Positions 9,095-17,278 of a DNA stretch of 64,000 nt are shown here, piece by piece. Every line of letters starts with the position of its first letter. Position 1 is the first letter of the stretch. Source of the stretch: Streptomyces sp. NBC_00271 (lineage in GTDB: Bacteria > Actinomycetota > Actinomycetes > Streptomycetales > Streptomycetaceae); contig NZ_CP108070.1 in the NCBI RefSeq assembly GCF_036178845.1, positions 620,001-684,000 of the forward strand, given 5' to 3'. Below the pieces are notes generated by a model that searched no databases, was not told the DNA's origin, and was given only the letters and a program-made list of their open reading frames with translations. Both the position numbers and the translations under genes were made by a program.

Positions 9095-9729
9095 CCGGCA
9101 TCACCGCCGCCCGCGCACTGGCCGCTCTCCGCCAGCAACCGCTTCCGCGCCTGCGCACTGCGCATCCCGTACAGCCGCCCCGCGAACGTGGTGACCAACG
9201 AGACAAAGTCCTCGAGGAGTTCATCCCGCCCGCCGGACTTCTTCGGGTGCAGCACTTCGAGCGTGACGCCGTGCACGGCGAACAGCTGCTTGAGCCACCC
9301 CACACCGAACCGCGCGAGACGATCCTCATGCGTCACCCGCACCACGCTCACCGAGCCGTCGGACACCATCGCCAGCACCCGGTTCAGGCCGGGCCGGTTC
9401 TCCCGCAGACCAGAGCCACGGTCCTTGACGACCTTCACGACCTCGCCCGTGGACGTGGCCCGCAACTCCTCCTCCTGCGCGGCCAGCGAGGACTCCTGCC
9501 CGGACGAACCCGAGACACGCACATACAAAATCTCCCGCCTCGGACGGGAGATTGAAGAGGCGCTACCACGCTTCATGTTCTCCACATCGACCGAGGAGAA
9601 CCGGCGCTCACGGCCGACCCACATGAACGGGATCTTGCCATCGACAGCCCACTGGCGAAGCGTCATCGGGTGAATCCCCAGACGCTTCGCAGCCTTGGAC
9701 ATACGCAGCAACTCCATATGCCCAACCAT
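9091..9729 (-). CDS. tnpA: IS607 family serine recombinase (TnpA)
   Basis: 212 aa. The N-terminal MerR-type HTH is 'MSKAAKRLGIHPMTLRQWAV' followed by the wing 'IPFMWVGRERRF'. The resolvase domain follows with 'ILYVRVSGSSGQESSLAAQ', where the catalytic Ser lies in the V-S-G/S region after 'YVRVS'. 'VVRVTHEDRLARFGVGWL' is the conserved Arg-containing helix. It catalyses circular-intermediate excision and integration. It overlaps tnpB by 4 nt (GTGA). ATG 9729 and ATG 9717 are both possible starts. It appears intact, so the element could still move if its ends are functional. Confidence 0.88.
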   Translation of the reverse strand: MVGHMELLRMSKAAKRLGIHPMTLRQWAVDGKIPFMWVGRERRFSSVDVENMKRGSASSISRPRREILYVRVSGSSGQESSLAAQEEELRATSTGEVVKVVKDRGSGLRENRPGLNRVLAMVSDGSVSVVRVTHEDRLARFGVGWLKQLFAVHGVTLEVLHPKKSGGRDELLEDFVSLVTTFAGRLYGMRSAQARKRLLAESGQCAGGGDAG

Positions 9730-9769
9730 ACATACACAACACTAGGGATAACTAATGAAGTTGGTGAGC

Positions 9770-10200
9770 CTGATCTGTCGGTCGGCCTGGCCTTTCCAGT
9801 CTCCGGCCACGTCCAGGCGTAGAAGCCCACTCATGGCCAGCACCACATCGGCTGTCTCGAGGTCGGACCGAATCGTTCCAGCGGCGACGCCCGCGGCGAC
9901 AAGGGTGTCGATCGTGTCGAAGACCTGCGCGTACGACTCTGACGCCCATGCTCCGCTGGAAGGCCCCACGCTCCGCAACGCTTCGGACATGTGCTGCTTC
10001 GCGACCAGCAGACTGGCCAATCGGGCCATCCACTCGCACAGTGCCTGGTTCGGCGGCAGCGTCCTGAGGAGATCGTCGGCGGTGGAGCACAGCTGCTCCA
10101 CCTCGTGCTGGTAGGTGGCCAGGACGAGGGCCTCCCGCGTCGGAAAGTGCCGGTAGAGAGTACCGATGCCCACCGCGGCAGCTCTGGCGATGCTGTCCAG
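9770..10200 (-). pseudogene. TetR regulator, truncated at both ends
   Basis: Minus-strand frame 'DAPLDSIARAAAVGIGTLYR' is the second half of a TetR HTH. It is followed by 'HFPTREALVLATYQHEVEQL' and a normal helical ligand domain up to 'DWKGQADRQI', where the IS607 element interrupts it. The first HTH helix and start codon are missing; upstream is an inverted aldo/keto reductase fragment. The 3' end lies at 7048-7117. The original layout was probably a tetR divergent from the aldo/keto reductase. Confidence 0.75.
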
Positions 10201-10213
10201 CGGTGCGTCCTTA

Positions 10214-10397
10214 CTCGTCGTTGTGGCCGAAGGCGTAGGCGTCGGCCGTGTCGATGAGTGTGACACCCCAGGTCCAGGGCGCGACGGATGGTGTCGATCG
10301 CGTCGTCCCAACTGGTCGGGCCGTACCCCTCGCTCATTCCCATGCATCCGAGCCCCTGGGACGACGTGGTGAGGCCACCGAGTGAAGTCTTGATCAC
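10214..10397 (-). pseudogene. Inverted 5' part of an aldo/keto reductase gene
   Basis: From GTG 10397, preceded by GGAGA, the minus strand reads 'GGLTTSSQGLGCMGMSEGYG' and 'SWDDAIDTIRRALDLG'. After one extra G it continues 'VTLIDTADAYAFGHNDE'. This is the standard N-terminus of an aldo/keto reductase, including the catalytic Asp and Tyr of 'DTADAY'. The rest of the same enzyme is on the opposite strand from 10413, beginning 'DEVLVGRAISGRRDE'. Flipping roughly 10213-10410 would rejoin them. Confidence 0.8.
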
Positions 10398-10412
10398 GGA
10401 CTGTCTCCGTTC

Positions 10413-11180
10413 GATGAGGTGTTGGTGGGCCGGGCCATCAGCGGCCGTCGGGACGAGGCGCAACTCGCGACGAAGACGGGTATCGACCGCATGGGCAGCG
10501 ACACTTGGGTGCTGCGCGGGGAGGCGAACTACATCAAGGGCGCGTGTGACGCCTCCCTCATGCGTCTGTGTGTCGACCACATCGATCTCTACTACCTGCA
10601 CCGGCCGCCGCAGACAGCTGAGATCGAGGAGTCCGTCGGGGCCATGGCGGAGCTGGTGAAGGCGGGAAAGATCCGGCACATCGGCCTTTCCGAGGTCGAT
10701 GCCGCACTCCTGCGGCGTGCCCACGCCGTTCATCCGATCGCTGCGGTGCAGAGCGATTACTCGATCTGGTCCCGCGATCCCGAGACGGCGGTCGCGGACT
10801 GTCTGCGTGAGCTGGGCGTGGCCCTGGTCGCGTACTCGCCACTCGGCCGGGGCTTCCTGACGGGCACGGTCGATGTGACATCCCTGCCGCCCGGCGATGC
10901 CCGCAATCGGCTTCCCCGCTTCCGGACGACGGCCAACCAGGTCATCGCGGACGCCGTCCGCGCGCTGGCGGAGGAGAAGGATGTGGCTCCGGCCCAGCTG
11001 GCGCTCGCCTGGGTGCAGGCGCGCAGTGAGCACCTCGGCATTCCCGTGGTGCCCATCCCGGGAACCAAGCGCGTGAAATGGCTGGAGCAGAACGTGGCCG
11101 CCGCTGACATCGAGCTGACGGCCGGCGAGGTCGCAGCGCTCGGCGGGCTGGCCGCGCAGGCGGTGGGCGGGCGTTACTGA
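10413..11180 (+). pseudogene. Aldo/keto reductase, C-terminal three quarters
   Basis: The plus strand is open from about 10413 with 'DEVLVGRAISGRRDEAQLAT', the catalytic-Lys strand 'LATKTG', 'HIDLYYLHRP' (active-site His), 'SDYSIWSR', 'VALVAYSPLGRGFLTG' and 'VVPIPGTKRVKWLEQN' (NADPH-binding end). It lacks the first beta/alpha units with the catalytic Asp and Tyr, which lie inverted immediately upstream. A GTG at 10419 opens a 254-codon frame, but the product would be catalytically dead. Confidence 0.82.
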
Positions 11181-11305
11181 GCGATGCGGGGAGGCCGTGG
11201 CGCTCCGGCGTGGCACAACGGCCCCCGCACCGGCCCACCGTGGGGGAGGCATGGCGATCACGTAGTACGGTCACGCACGACGGCGGACGCTGGAAGGGGG
11301 GCCAC

Positions 11306-12077
11306 GTGAACCAGACGTCGGACGAAGCCGCGTGCGTCGAGGACGCGGCGCTCACCCGTGCCGCGCAGGCGGGTGAGGTCACCGCCCTCGGCCTACTGCT
11401 GGAACGGCACCGGGCAGGTATGCGCGCGGTGGCGCTGAGCATTCTGGGGCCGGGGCCCGATGTCGACGACGTGGTCCAGGACGCGGCTGTGACGGCGCTC
11501 CGTCGCGTGGGCGACGTCCGCGACCCGGCGGCCGTGGGCGCATGGCTGCGGATGATCGTGCGCAACGCCAGCCGTTCCCTGTTGCGGTCCTCCGTTCCCG
11601 CCCAGCCGATCGACGATCTGCACCTGCCCGCCACGGACGCCGGTCCGGAGCGGTGGCTGGAGCAGCACGCGATGCGGGACTGGAAACACCGCGCAGCGCC
11701 TCCGGGCCAGCCGTGCCGAGGCACACGAGACACTGGCCGCCGCCGAGAGCGGACGATTCGGCGCGCTGATGACGGAGCGCTGGTCGCCCGAGATCGCCCT
11801 GCTCAGGGGGAACGACCCCGTGGGTGACAGGAGCGTCCTCGCGCGCGGCATGGACGGTGACCTCGAGGCCGGTGTACGGCAGCGCCTGGTCCATGCCGTG
11901 GCCGGCCGGTCCCTTGCCGTCTGGGAGATGGACCTCCTCAGCCCCGCCGACAACCCCGACCACTGCCCGCCCTCGGTGGCCTGGCTGATGACCCTCGACG
12001 ACGCCGGTCGTCCGCACCGGCTCCGTCTCCTGCATCCTCGGCCGGTGCAGGCCCTCCAGTCACTCACTCCGATGTGA
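11306..12077 (+). pseudogene. ECF sigma factor with sigma-4 region deleted
   Basis: GTG 11306 is preceded by a strong GAAGGGGGG. Residues 1-115 are a good sigma-2 region: 'VALSILGPGPDVDDVVQDAA' and 'AWLRMIVRNASRSLLR'. After 'WLEQHAMRDW' the frame breaks down and stops at 11827. In another frame, 'RLRASRAEAHETLAAAESG' and 'ALMTERWSPEIALLRGN' continue to a stop at 12077, which is the SnoaL-like tail of long ECF proteins. The DNA-binding sigma-4 helices are absent, so an internal deletion has removed them and shifted the frame. Confidence 0.75.
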
Positions 12078-12162
12078 CGGGCGTCACGCGGTCCGGGTCG
12101 AACTTCGTCCTCTCTCCAGCGTCATGCCGGTGTCATCGACACCTGCCGGATACGGAGACCCC

Positions 12163-13398
12163 ATGACCACCTCTGCGACCGAACCTCTGGCCGCCGGAAC
12201 GCACACCGTCGAGATCGACGGAGTCGTGCAGCGCTATCACGTCCACGGCACGGGTCCGGTGTGCGTCGCGCACTCCGGTGGACCTGGCATCGTCTGGGAG
12301 TACCTGCGCATGCCCGCGCTGGAGCGGCATCTGACGATCGTCTACCCGGAGCCGATCGGCACCGGCGGCTCCGGCATCCTGCCCTCCCACCCTCACGGCT
12401 ACTCCCGGGCCCGGTACAGCCGGTTCCTCGGGGCGCTGGTCGAACACCTCGGCGTCCCCGAGGTGTTCCTGCTGGGCCACTCGCACGGCGGCTTCGTCGC
12501 CCAGTACCACGCCCTGCACCACCCCGAGCGCATCGCCGGGGTGATCCTCTACGAGAGCGCGCCGCTGACCGGTTCCGAACACGGCGCCGAGGCCATGCGC
12601 CTGGTGCAGTCGTTCGCCACGCTCCACGCCGACCACCCCGAACTCCCCGAGGTCCTGGCCGCGTTCCAGGCGATCCCCACCATCTCCGACGACGCACAGA
12701 TGACAGCCGTCGCCAGGGGGCTGCTTCCCGCGTACTTCGCCGACTACTGGGGGCGCGAGGAGGAGTTCGCTTCCATGCGTGCCTCGGTGCGGGCCGCGCA
12801 CATCTCCGGGCTGGACGAGAACCTCTCCCCGCACGTCATCGACGACCGTGCGGACCTCGGCTCACTCACCGTACCGACCCTCGTCGTCGTCGGCCGCCAC
12901 GACGTCATCTGCGGGGTGCGATGGGCCGAGGAACTGCACCTGCTGATCCCCGGATCGGAGCTGCTGATCCTGGAGAACAGCGGGCACTTCGGTCACCTCG
13001 AGGAGCCGGAGGCCTTCTCGCAGGCGGTGACGCGTTTCGTGACGTCCGTGAACTCCCCTGACGTCAAGTCATTTGAGCGAAGTCGTGCTCGACACGGGCG
13101 CGGCGCTGTTTGTGGAACTTGTTGTGTGCCTGGCTCCGTTCAGGTAGTCCTTCTCCCTTGCGGCGCCGGTGGGCATCAGGAGGCCGGTGCCCGGGTAGCC
13201 GCCGTCGGCGATCGTAGTGGTGTCGCCGACGGCGGCCTTGGCCCCAGACTCCTCCCAGGCCTTGCAGTCGACACGGTTACCTGTCATTCTCCTGCGACCG
13301 TCGCGTTGCGTGTCGCCGCGCGCACCGGGCACGAGCGGCGTCGTGGGCGCTGCGCAAAAGCCGCACGGCCGTGTCCGTCGTCCTCTCACCAGGATTGA
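12163..13398 (+). CDS. Alpha/beta hydrolase (proline iminopeptidase-like) with a foreign C-terminal tail
   Basis: ATG 12163 follows GGAGA. The first 300 residues are a full alpha/beta hydrolase. The oxyanion-loop motif is 'AHSGGPGI', the nucleophile elbow 'GHSHGG' (Ser near residue 109), the acid 'GRHDVICG', and the His 'NSGHFGHLEEP'. After 'TRFVTSVNSPDV' (about 13063) the frame runs about 110 codons into the antisense of an IS5 transposase relic, so the native stop was lost and the last third is not hydrolase. The catalytic core appears complete. It lies just downstream of the damaged ECF sigma gene, which may once have controlled it. Confidence 0.8.
   Translation: MTTSATEPLAAGTHTVEIDGVVQRYHVHGTGPVCVAHSGGPGIVWEYLRMPALERHLTIVYPEPIGTGGSGILPSHPHGYSRARYSRFLGALVEHLGVPEVFLLGHSHGGFVAQYHALHHPERIAGVILYESAPLTGSEHGAEAMRLVQSFATLHADHPELPEVLAAFQAIPTISDDAQMTAVARGLLPAYFADYWGREEEFASMRASVRAAHISGLDENLSPHVIDDRADLGSLTVPTLVVVGRHDVICGVRWAEELHLLIPGSELLILENSGHFGHLEEPEAFSQAVTRFVTSVNSPDVKSFERSRARHGRGAVCGTCCVPGSVQVVLLPCGAGGHQEAGARVAAVGDRSGVADGGLGPRLLPGLAVDTVTCHSPATVALRVAARTGHERRRGRCAKAARPCPSSSHQD
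13070..13280 (-). pseudogene. IS5-family transposase remnant
   Basis: Minus strand: 'DCKAWEESGAKAAVGDTTTI' then 'ADGGYPGTGLLMP', and after a frameshift 'HNKFHKQRRARVEHDFAQM'. The last segment is the catalytic-Glu region ('RxRVEH') of Streptomyces IS5-type DDE transposases. Both termini are gone. The remnant abuts the 3' end of the hydrolase gene and supplies its aberrant tail on the other strand. Confidence 0.75.
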
Positions 13399-13765
13399 TG
13401 ACAGAGATCCAGCCGAGTGCCCCATAGACCGGGTGCGGCATCACGGTGTCGGCCGCCGCGTAGTCGCGGGGTCGGGTGAGGCTGCGCGGCTCCTCCCCAG
13501 TGAGCTCTCGGAACGTCGCACGGTCGACGTGGATGTTCAGGCGCCGGCGGCCCGGAGAGTCAAGGTCGGAAGCGGCGTCGTCAGGGTAGTTCTTGGTGAC
13601 GATGGTCCCGTAGGGCTGGACGTTCTGAGGCACCCGACCGTCGGGGGCGTAGTAGAAGAACGCGTCTCCCCACACGAGCTCGGGGAAGTCGCCGCCCCGC
13701 TCCGGGACAACCACGAGCGCGCCGACGAAGCCTCGCACGGTCGCGATGATCTGTTCCATACTCAT
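13277..13765 (-). CDS. DUF6194 family protein
   Basis: 162 aa. 'WGDAFFYYAPDGRVPQNVQP' and 'YGTIVTKNYPDDAASDLDSP' are the conserved core of this actinobacterial family of unknown function, followed by 'RLNIHVDRATFRELTG' and 'PHPVYGALGWISVINPGE'. It looks like a small cytosolic fold related to MmcQ/YjbR-type proteins. The start ATG 13765 is 41 bp from the divergent MerR start at 13807, so both share one compact control region. Confidence 0.8.
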   Translation of the reverse strand: MSMEQIIATVRGFVGALVVVPERGGDFPELVWGDAFFYYAPDGRVPQNVQPYGTIVTKNYPDDAASDLDSPGRRRLNIHVDRATFRELTGEEPRSLTRPRDYAAADTVMPHPVYGALGWISVINPGERTTDTAVRLLRSAHDAARARCARRHATRRSQENDR

Positions 13766-13770
13766 GGTTC

Positions 13771-13791
13771 AAGCATCACCTTCAAGTGCTT
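13771..13791. promoter_or_regulatory. AAGCA-N11-TGCTT dyad between divergent genes
   Basis: AAGCATCACCTTCAAGTGCTT (arms AAGCA 13771-13775 and TGCTT 13787-13791) fills the space between the DUF6194 and MerR start codons. MerR proteins bind such dyads within promoters with long spacers. Because the gap is so short, at least one transcript is probably leaderless. Confidence 0.4.
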
Positions 13792-13806
13792 ATGTGGGGT
13801 TGGCCG

Positions 13807-14544
13807 ATGGGCGAGCTGGTGAGCGGTTCACGACGGGTACCGCTCCGAACCGTCGATGTCGCCGGAGAGTCGGGGTACTCGGTGCAACAGGTTCGCGACC
13901 TGGAGCGTCTGGGAGTCATTCCCCCAGCCGCTCGATCGAGCAACGGATACCGTTCCTACACTGCGCTGCACGTGCATGCCCTACGCGCCTATCGAGGGCT
14001 CGCAGGTGCTGTTGGACCTGTCGCAGCCCGGCACATGCTCGCGGACCTGCGATCGGAGACGCTCGCGGAGGCGGCCTCGGCGATCAACGCGGTCCATGTT
14101 CGGCTCGCGCGGGAACGAGAGGAGGCTCTTCGCGCTCAACAAGCGTTGCGGGCGATCCAAGCCGAAGCGCACACAACCGAGTTCGAGCAGGAGAGTGACG
14201 CCATGACGATCACACAGCTCGCTGGAGCGCTCAATGTACGACCCTCCACTCTGCGGTTCTGGGAGCAGGAAGGGCTTGTCACGCCCGAGCGAGTGACGTC
14301 ACTGCAAGCACGCCGCTACGGTCTCTCAGCCATCAGAGCGGCCCGAATCGTCGCGGCCCTGCGCGCCACCGGTTACAGCATTCCCGCAGTGCGCGAGGTC
14401 ATGGGCTCCCTGCACCAACTCGACAGCCTGGGCAAAACCCAACGCATCCTGCAACAACGCCTTGACCAGATCGCCACACGGACCGTGGCCCTACTCCGAG
14501 CGGGTGCAGACCTGGCAGTCGTCGTTGGCGACCACGGCTCGTAG
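13807..14544 (+). CDS. MerR family regulator with two HTH domains
   Basis: 245 aa from ATG 13807 (ATG 13792 and 13786 are also in frame). There are two separate MerR DNA-binding domains. The first is near residues 12-50, 'VAGESGYSVQQVRDLERLGV' with 'SNGYRSYTALHVHALRAYRG'. The second, near 135-175, is 'ITQLAGALNVRPSTLRFWEQ' with 'RYGLSAIRAARIVAALRATG'. Most MerR proteins have one, so this is a double-headed form that could bind two half-sites as a monomer. A helical linker joins them. Divergent from DUF6194, its likely target. Confidence 0.82.
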   Translation: MGELVSGSRRVPLRTVDVAGESGYSVQQVRDLERLGVIPPAARSSNGYRSYTALHVHALRAYRGLAGAVGPVAARHMLADLRSETLAEAASAINAVHVRLAREREEALRAQQALRAIQAEAHTTEFEQESDAMTITQLAGALNVRPSTLRFWEQEGLVTPERVTSLQARRYGLSAIRAARIVAALRATGYSIPAVREVMGSLHQLDSLGKTQRILQQRLDQIATRTVALLRAGADLAVVVGDHGS

Positions 14545-14599
14545 GCGCTGGTGGTCAGCGTGGCCACTTCCCCAGATAATGGAGCGGCGGATCATGCTG

Positions 14600-14790
14600 C
14601 CTTGCCCTGGGTGGCTGGCGTAGTCGGTAAGGCGAACAGGTGCCGGACCCCGTGCGGGTGGGTGTAGGTCGCGCGCCGCCGGGACTGGGTCGCGGTCGGA
14701 ATCCTTGCCCATGCCGCCGCGCGCGGCCCACTGCCGGCCAGGATGCGACTGAAGGTTGAGCGGGCCGAACTCGTCCACGGCAGACGAGAA
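14600..14790 (-). pseudogene. IS630-family transposase remnant
   Basis: Minus strand reads 'DEFGPLNLQSHPGRQWAA' then, in another frame, 'RRRATYTHPHGVRHLFAL'. This is the central DDE-domain signature ('DEFGPLNLQPHPG...RATYTRPHGVRHL') of IS630-type transposases. N- and C-terminal parts are missing. The rest of 14545-15007 contains nothing recognisable. Confidence 0.72.
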
Positions 14791-15007
14791 GGCCCCGCCG
14801 GTGTGGTCCCGGCGGGGCAGTTGTGGGCAAAGTGTCGATTTGGTCGGCAAGGTGTCGGCAGTTCATGCGGGCTGCATGTATCGCCTGGTCGTGCCGAGAA
14901 ACCGGCAGATGCCGTGCGAGGCAGAGTCGCTCGTCGCCGGGAACGCGGGCACGTCTCCCCAGCGATCATCGTCCCGAGCCTGCCCGAGCAGGGTGCGGGC
15001 CGGCTCG

Positions 15008-16534
15008 TCACCTCATCCCGTCAGCAGGCGGGCCCAACAACACCGGCACCTCCCGCGGCCCGTTCGAAATGAACGACTCCGTCGGACGCAGCGCACCCGG
15101 CTCCACCGCCAGCCGCATCCCGGGAAAGCGGGCGAACAACGCCTGAAGGGCAATCTCGGCCTCCAGCCGCGCCAACGGCGCGCCCAGGCAGTAGTGCACC
15201 CCATGACCGAACGACAAATGCTCCCGCCGCGTCGCCCGCGTCACATCGAACCGCTCCGCATCCTCCCCGTGGACCCCCGGATCCCGCCCCGCCGCCGCGA
15301 ACCCGATCACCAGCGCATCCCCGCGCGGGATCACCGTCTCCCCCACCCGCACATCCTCCACCGCATACCGCAAGATCGCATTCGCCCCCGGCGCCTCCAC
15401 CCGCAACGCCTCCTCCACCACGTCCCCCCACGACGCCCGCCCCGACCGCACCAACTCCAACTGCCCCGGCTCCCGCAGCAACAACACCACCGCGTTCGCC
15501 AGCAGATTCACCGTCGGCTCACACCCCGCGCTCAACAACATGATCAGGTTGTCCACCAGCTCCTTCTCGCTCAACCCCCCACCCCCCGCAGCCTCCGGGC
15601 CACCCACGCCCGTACCCCCAGCACCGTCTGCGAGGTCTGTGAGGTCTGTGAGGTCCGAAAGGGCGGCCGGATCCGCGGGATCCGCTCCGCTCCCCGCAGC
15701 GATCAGCGCACTCGTCAGGTCCTCACCTGGACAACGCCGCTTGAACGCCACCAACTCCCCCATCGTCCGGTACAGCGCCGCGTAGTTACGCCGCGCATCC
15801 TCCAACGACACCCCCGTGGCGAAAAACCCCTCAATGATCTCCCGCAACGCCCCCCGGAATTCCTCCGGAATCCCGAACAACTCCAGCATCACCCGGCTCG
15901 GCAACGGCTGCGCATACAACGCCCGCACATCCACCACGCCGCCCCGAGCCTCCCGCGCCGCCGCCTCCATCCCTTCCAGCAGCCCTGCCGCGATCTCCCC
16001 CACTCGCGGACCCAACAACCCCACCCGCCGCGCCGTGAAAGCCGACCCCATCAACCCCCGCAGCCGGCGGTGCTCCGCCCCGTACGACGTCACCAGATTC
16101 TGCACCGACACCCACACCGCCAAGGGCCACTCGGCCCCCACCTCACCCCGCTGCCACGCCGGCCAATGCCGATAGGCATCCTTCGAGACCCGCCCATCCG
16201 TCAACAACCCACGGATCACCGCCGGATCCGTCACCGCCCACGCTCCCACCCCACCCGGCAACACCACCCGCGCCGCCTCACCCTGCCCCCGCAACAACGC
16301 GCCCTCCCCCTGCACGTCCCGCCCCAACCCGTCCATCACATACGGACACCCACCCCGCCCAGCACGCAGATCCGGGACGCCCTGCGCATCCGGCACATCG
16401 TGCTGGTCCGGCCCGTTCGGCACGGTACGCAGGTCCGCCACGCCCCCGCCGCCGCCCCGCAACTCCCGCTGCTCCTGGTGCTCCTGTCGGCCCCGCTCAT
16501 CCCGCCGACCCTGCTGCTCCTGCTGACGCGCCAC
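15008..16534 (-). CDS. Cytochrome P450 beside an AfsA homologue
   Basis: 508 aa from GTG 16534, with GGAGG 7 nt upstream. Haem ligand motif 'FGHGVHYCLGAPLARLEAE', ExxR in 'VVEEALRVEAPGAN', and I-helix 'MLLSAGCEPTVNLLAN' in place of the usual AGxET. The first 60 residues and an insert near residue 320 ('GGTGVGGPEAAGGGG') are low-complexity Gly/Glu/Arg/Gln and make it longer than a typical 400-aa bacterial P450. Divergent from the AfsA-type synthase. In S. rochei an AfsA homologue (SrrX) and a P450 (SrrP) jointly make the SRB butenolides, so hydroxylation of a signalling lactone is a reasonable role. Electron-transfer partners are not encoded nearby. Confidence 0.88.
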   Translation of the reverse strand: MARQQEQQGRRDERGRQEHQEQRELRGGGGGVADLRTVPNGPDQHDVPDAQGVPDLRAGRGGCPYVMDGLGRDVQGEGALLRGQGEAARVVLPGGVGAWAVTDPAVIRGLLTDGRVSKDAYRHWPAWQRGEVGAEWPLAVWVSVQNLVTSYGAEHRRLRGLMGSAFTARRVGLLGPRVGEIAAGLLEGMEAAAREARGGVVDVRALYAQPLPSRVMLELFGIPEEFRGALREIIEGFFATGVSLEDARRNYAALYRTMGELVAFKRRCPGEDLTSALIAAGSGADPADPAALSDLTDLTDLADGAGGTGVGGPEAAGGGGLSEKELVDNLIMLLSAGCEPTVNLLANAVVLLLREPGQLELVRSGRASWGDVVEEALRVEAPGANAILRYAVEDVRVGETVIPRGDALVIGFAAAGRDPGVHGEDAERFDVTRATRREHLSFGHGVHYCLGAPLARLEAEIALQALFARFPGMRLAVEPGALRPTESFISNGPREVPVLLGPPADGMR

Positions 16535-17199
16535 CGGACACCTCCACGACTTAGACCGCGAAAACTACCGACATGCACCACAAACACACCCGGGCCTACG
16601 CCCGCACCACCACCGGGACGCCCACCAGGAACACAACCCCACACACGCGCCAGGCCGCGCCCCGCAAAACCAACCGAGAAACCCGCCACCAGCCACGGAC
16701 CCCCGACACCTGATCCCCCGCGGCCCACCGGAACCCAACCCCTGGGCACACGCCCGGGACCCGGCGGTGCACACCCGGACCTCAACACCAGCAGAACGCC
16801 CAGCCCCACACCGGCACACCCGGGCACGCACCCTGGGTGTCGGTCACAGGCCGTGTATATCCGGGTGCCGGCCCGGGCCATGCGCATCCCGGAAGCCATC
16901 CCCGGCAACACCGATACCCGCCAGAGAACCACTCGCAAAACAAAACCGCTCGGCCGGTTTCACTATAGCCTCACCCGAGACCCACACAAGAGACCCCAGC
17001 ACACCCCCACAACCACCCGACCCCGAGCCTCGCACACCACCCCCAACCCCCGGAAGACACCCACAGAACGGAATCAAAACCCCCGCTTGTCCAGCGAAGA
17101 TCCCCACAGCGGAACAGTGAATATGCACCCCGCACACCCCCGCCGAACTCCCCGCCCCAACCCCCGGCCCGCCCCCGCGAAATTCCCCGCCCGCCCTTG
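16535..17199. other. Long C-rich non-coding region between P450 and afsA homologue
   Basis: About 665 bp with very few Gs on the plus strand and no credible gene. Plus-strand frames stay open only because of the skew. It contains the palindrome at 16943-16960 and presumably both divergent promoters. Confidence 0.6.
16943..16960. promoter_or_regulatory. Candidate gamma-butyrolactone receptor box (ARE) 1
   Basis: AAACCGCTCGGCCGGTTT has perfect 6-base arms AAACCG/CGGTTT around six bases, and an A-rich left flank. This shape resembles the autoregulatory elements bound by ArpA/ScbR-type receptors. It lies about 410 bp upstream of the P450 and 320 bp upstream of the afsA homologue. Confidence 0.5.
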
Positions 17200-17228
17200 A
17201 AAAGAAAACCGGTAGGTTCGTATCTTAT
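17200..17228. promoter_or_regulatory. Candidate gamma-butyrolactone receptor box (ARE) 2
   Basis: AAAACCGGTAGGTTCGTATC, preceded by an A-rich run, read in reverse gives GATACGAACCTACCGGTTTT, the typical ARE layout. It lies 51-79 bp before the afsA-homologue start, where it would overlap the promoter. No receptor gene of the ArpA class is in the window. Confidence 0.55.
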
Positions 17229-17278
17229 GACCCTGCACGGTCCATCCCGGCACCTCCCACAGCACCACGGAGACCCAC

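Larger units (their letters stand above)
7118..9769 (-). mobile_element. IS607-type element (serine recombinase + TnpB), inserted in a tetR gene
   Basis: About 2.65 kb carrying a MerR-HTH serine recombinase (9091-9729) and a TnpB nuclease gene (7123-9094, frameshifted), both on the minus strand with a GTGA overlap. This order is diagnostic of IS607. There are no terminal inverted repeats, as expected. The ends are inferred to within a few bases by rejoining the interrupted TetR gene. The left end, the transposon's right end by gene order, contains two hairpins overlapping the tnpB 3' end. Confidence 0.8.

Noticed and set aside
9831..11261. 476-codon minus-strand frame
   Set aside because: Composite of antisense AKR, inverted AKR fragment and out-of-frame TetR.
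14756..17200. 814-codon plus-strand open frame
   Set aside because: Antisense to the P450 and its upstream gap; open only because of the C-rich skew. The Pro/Arg/His composition shows no domain.
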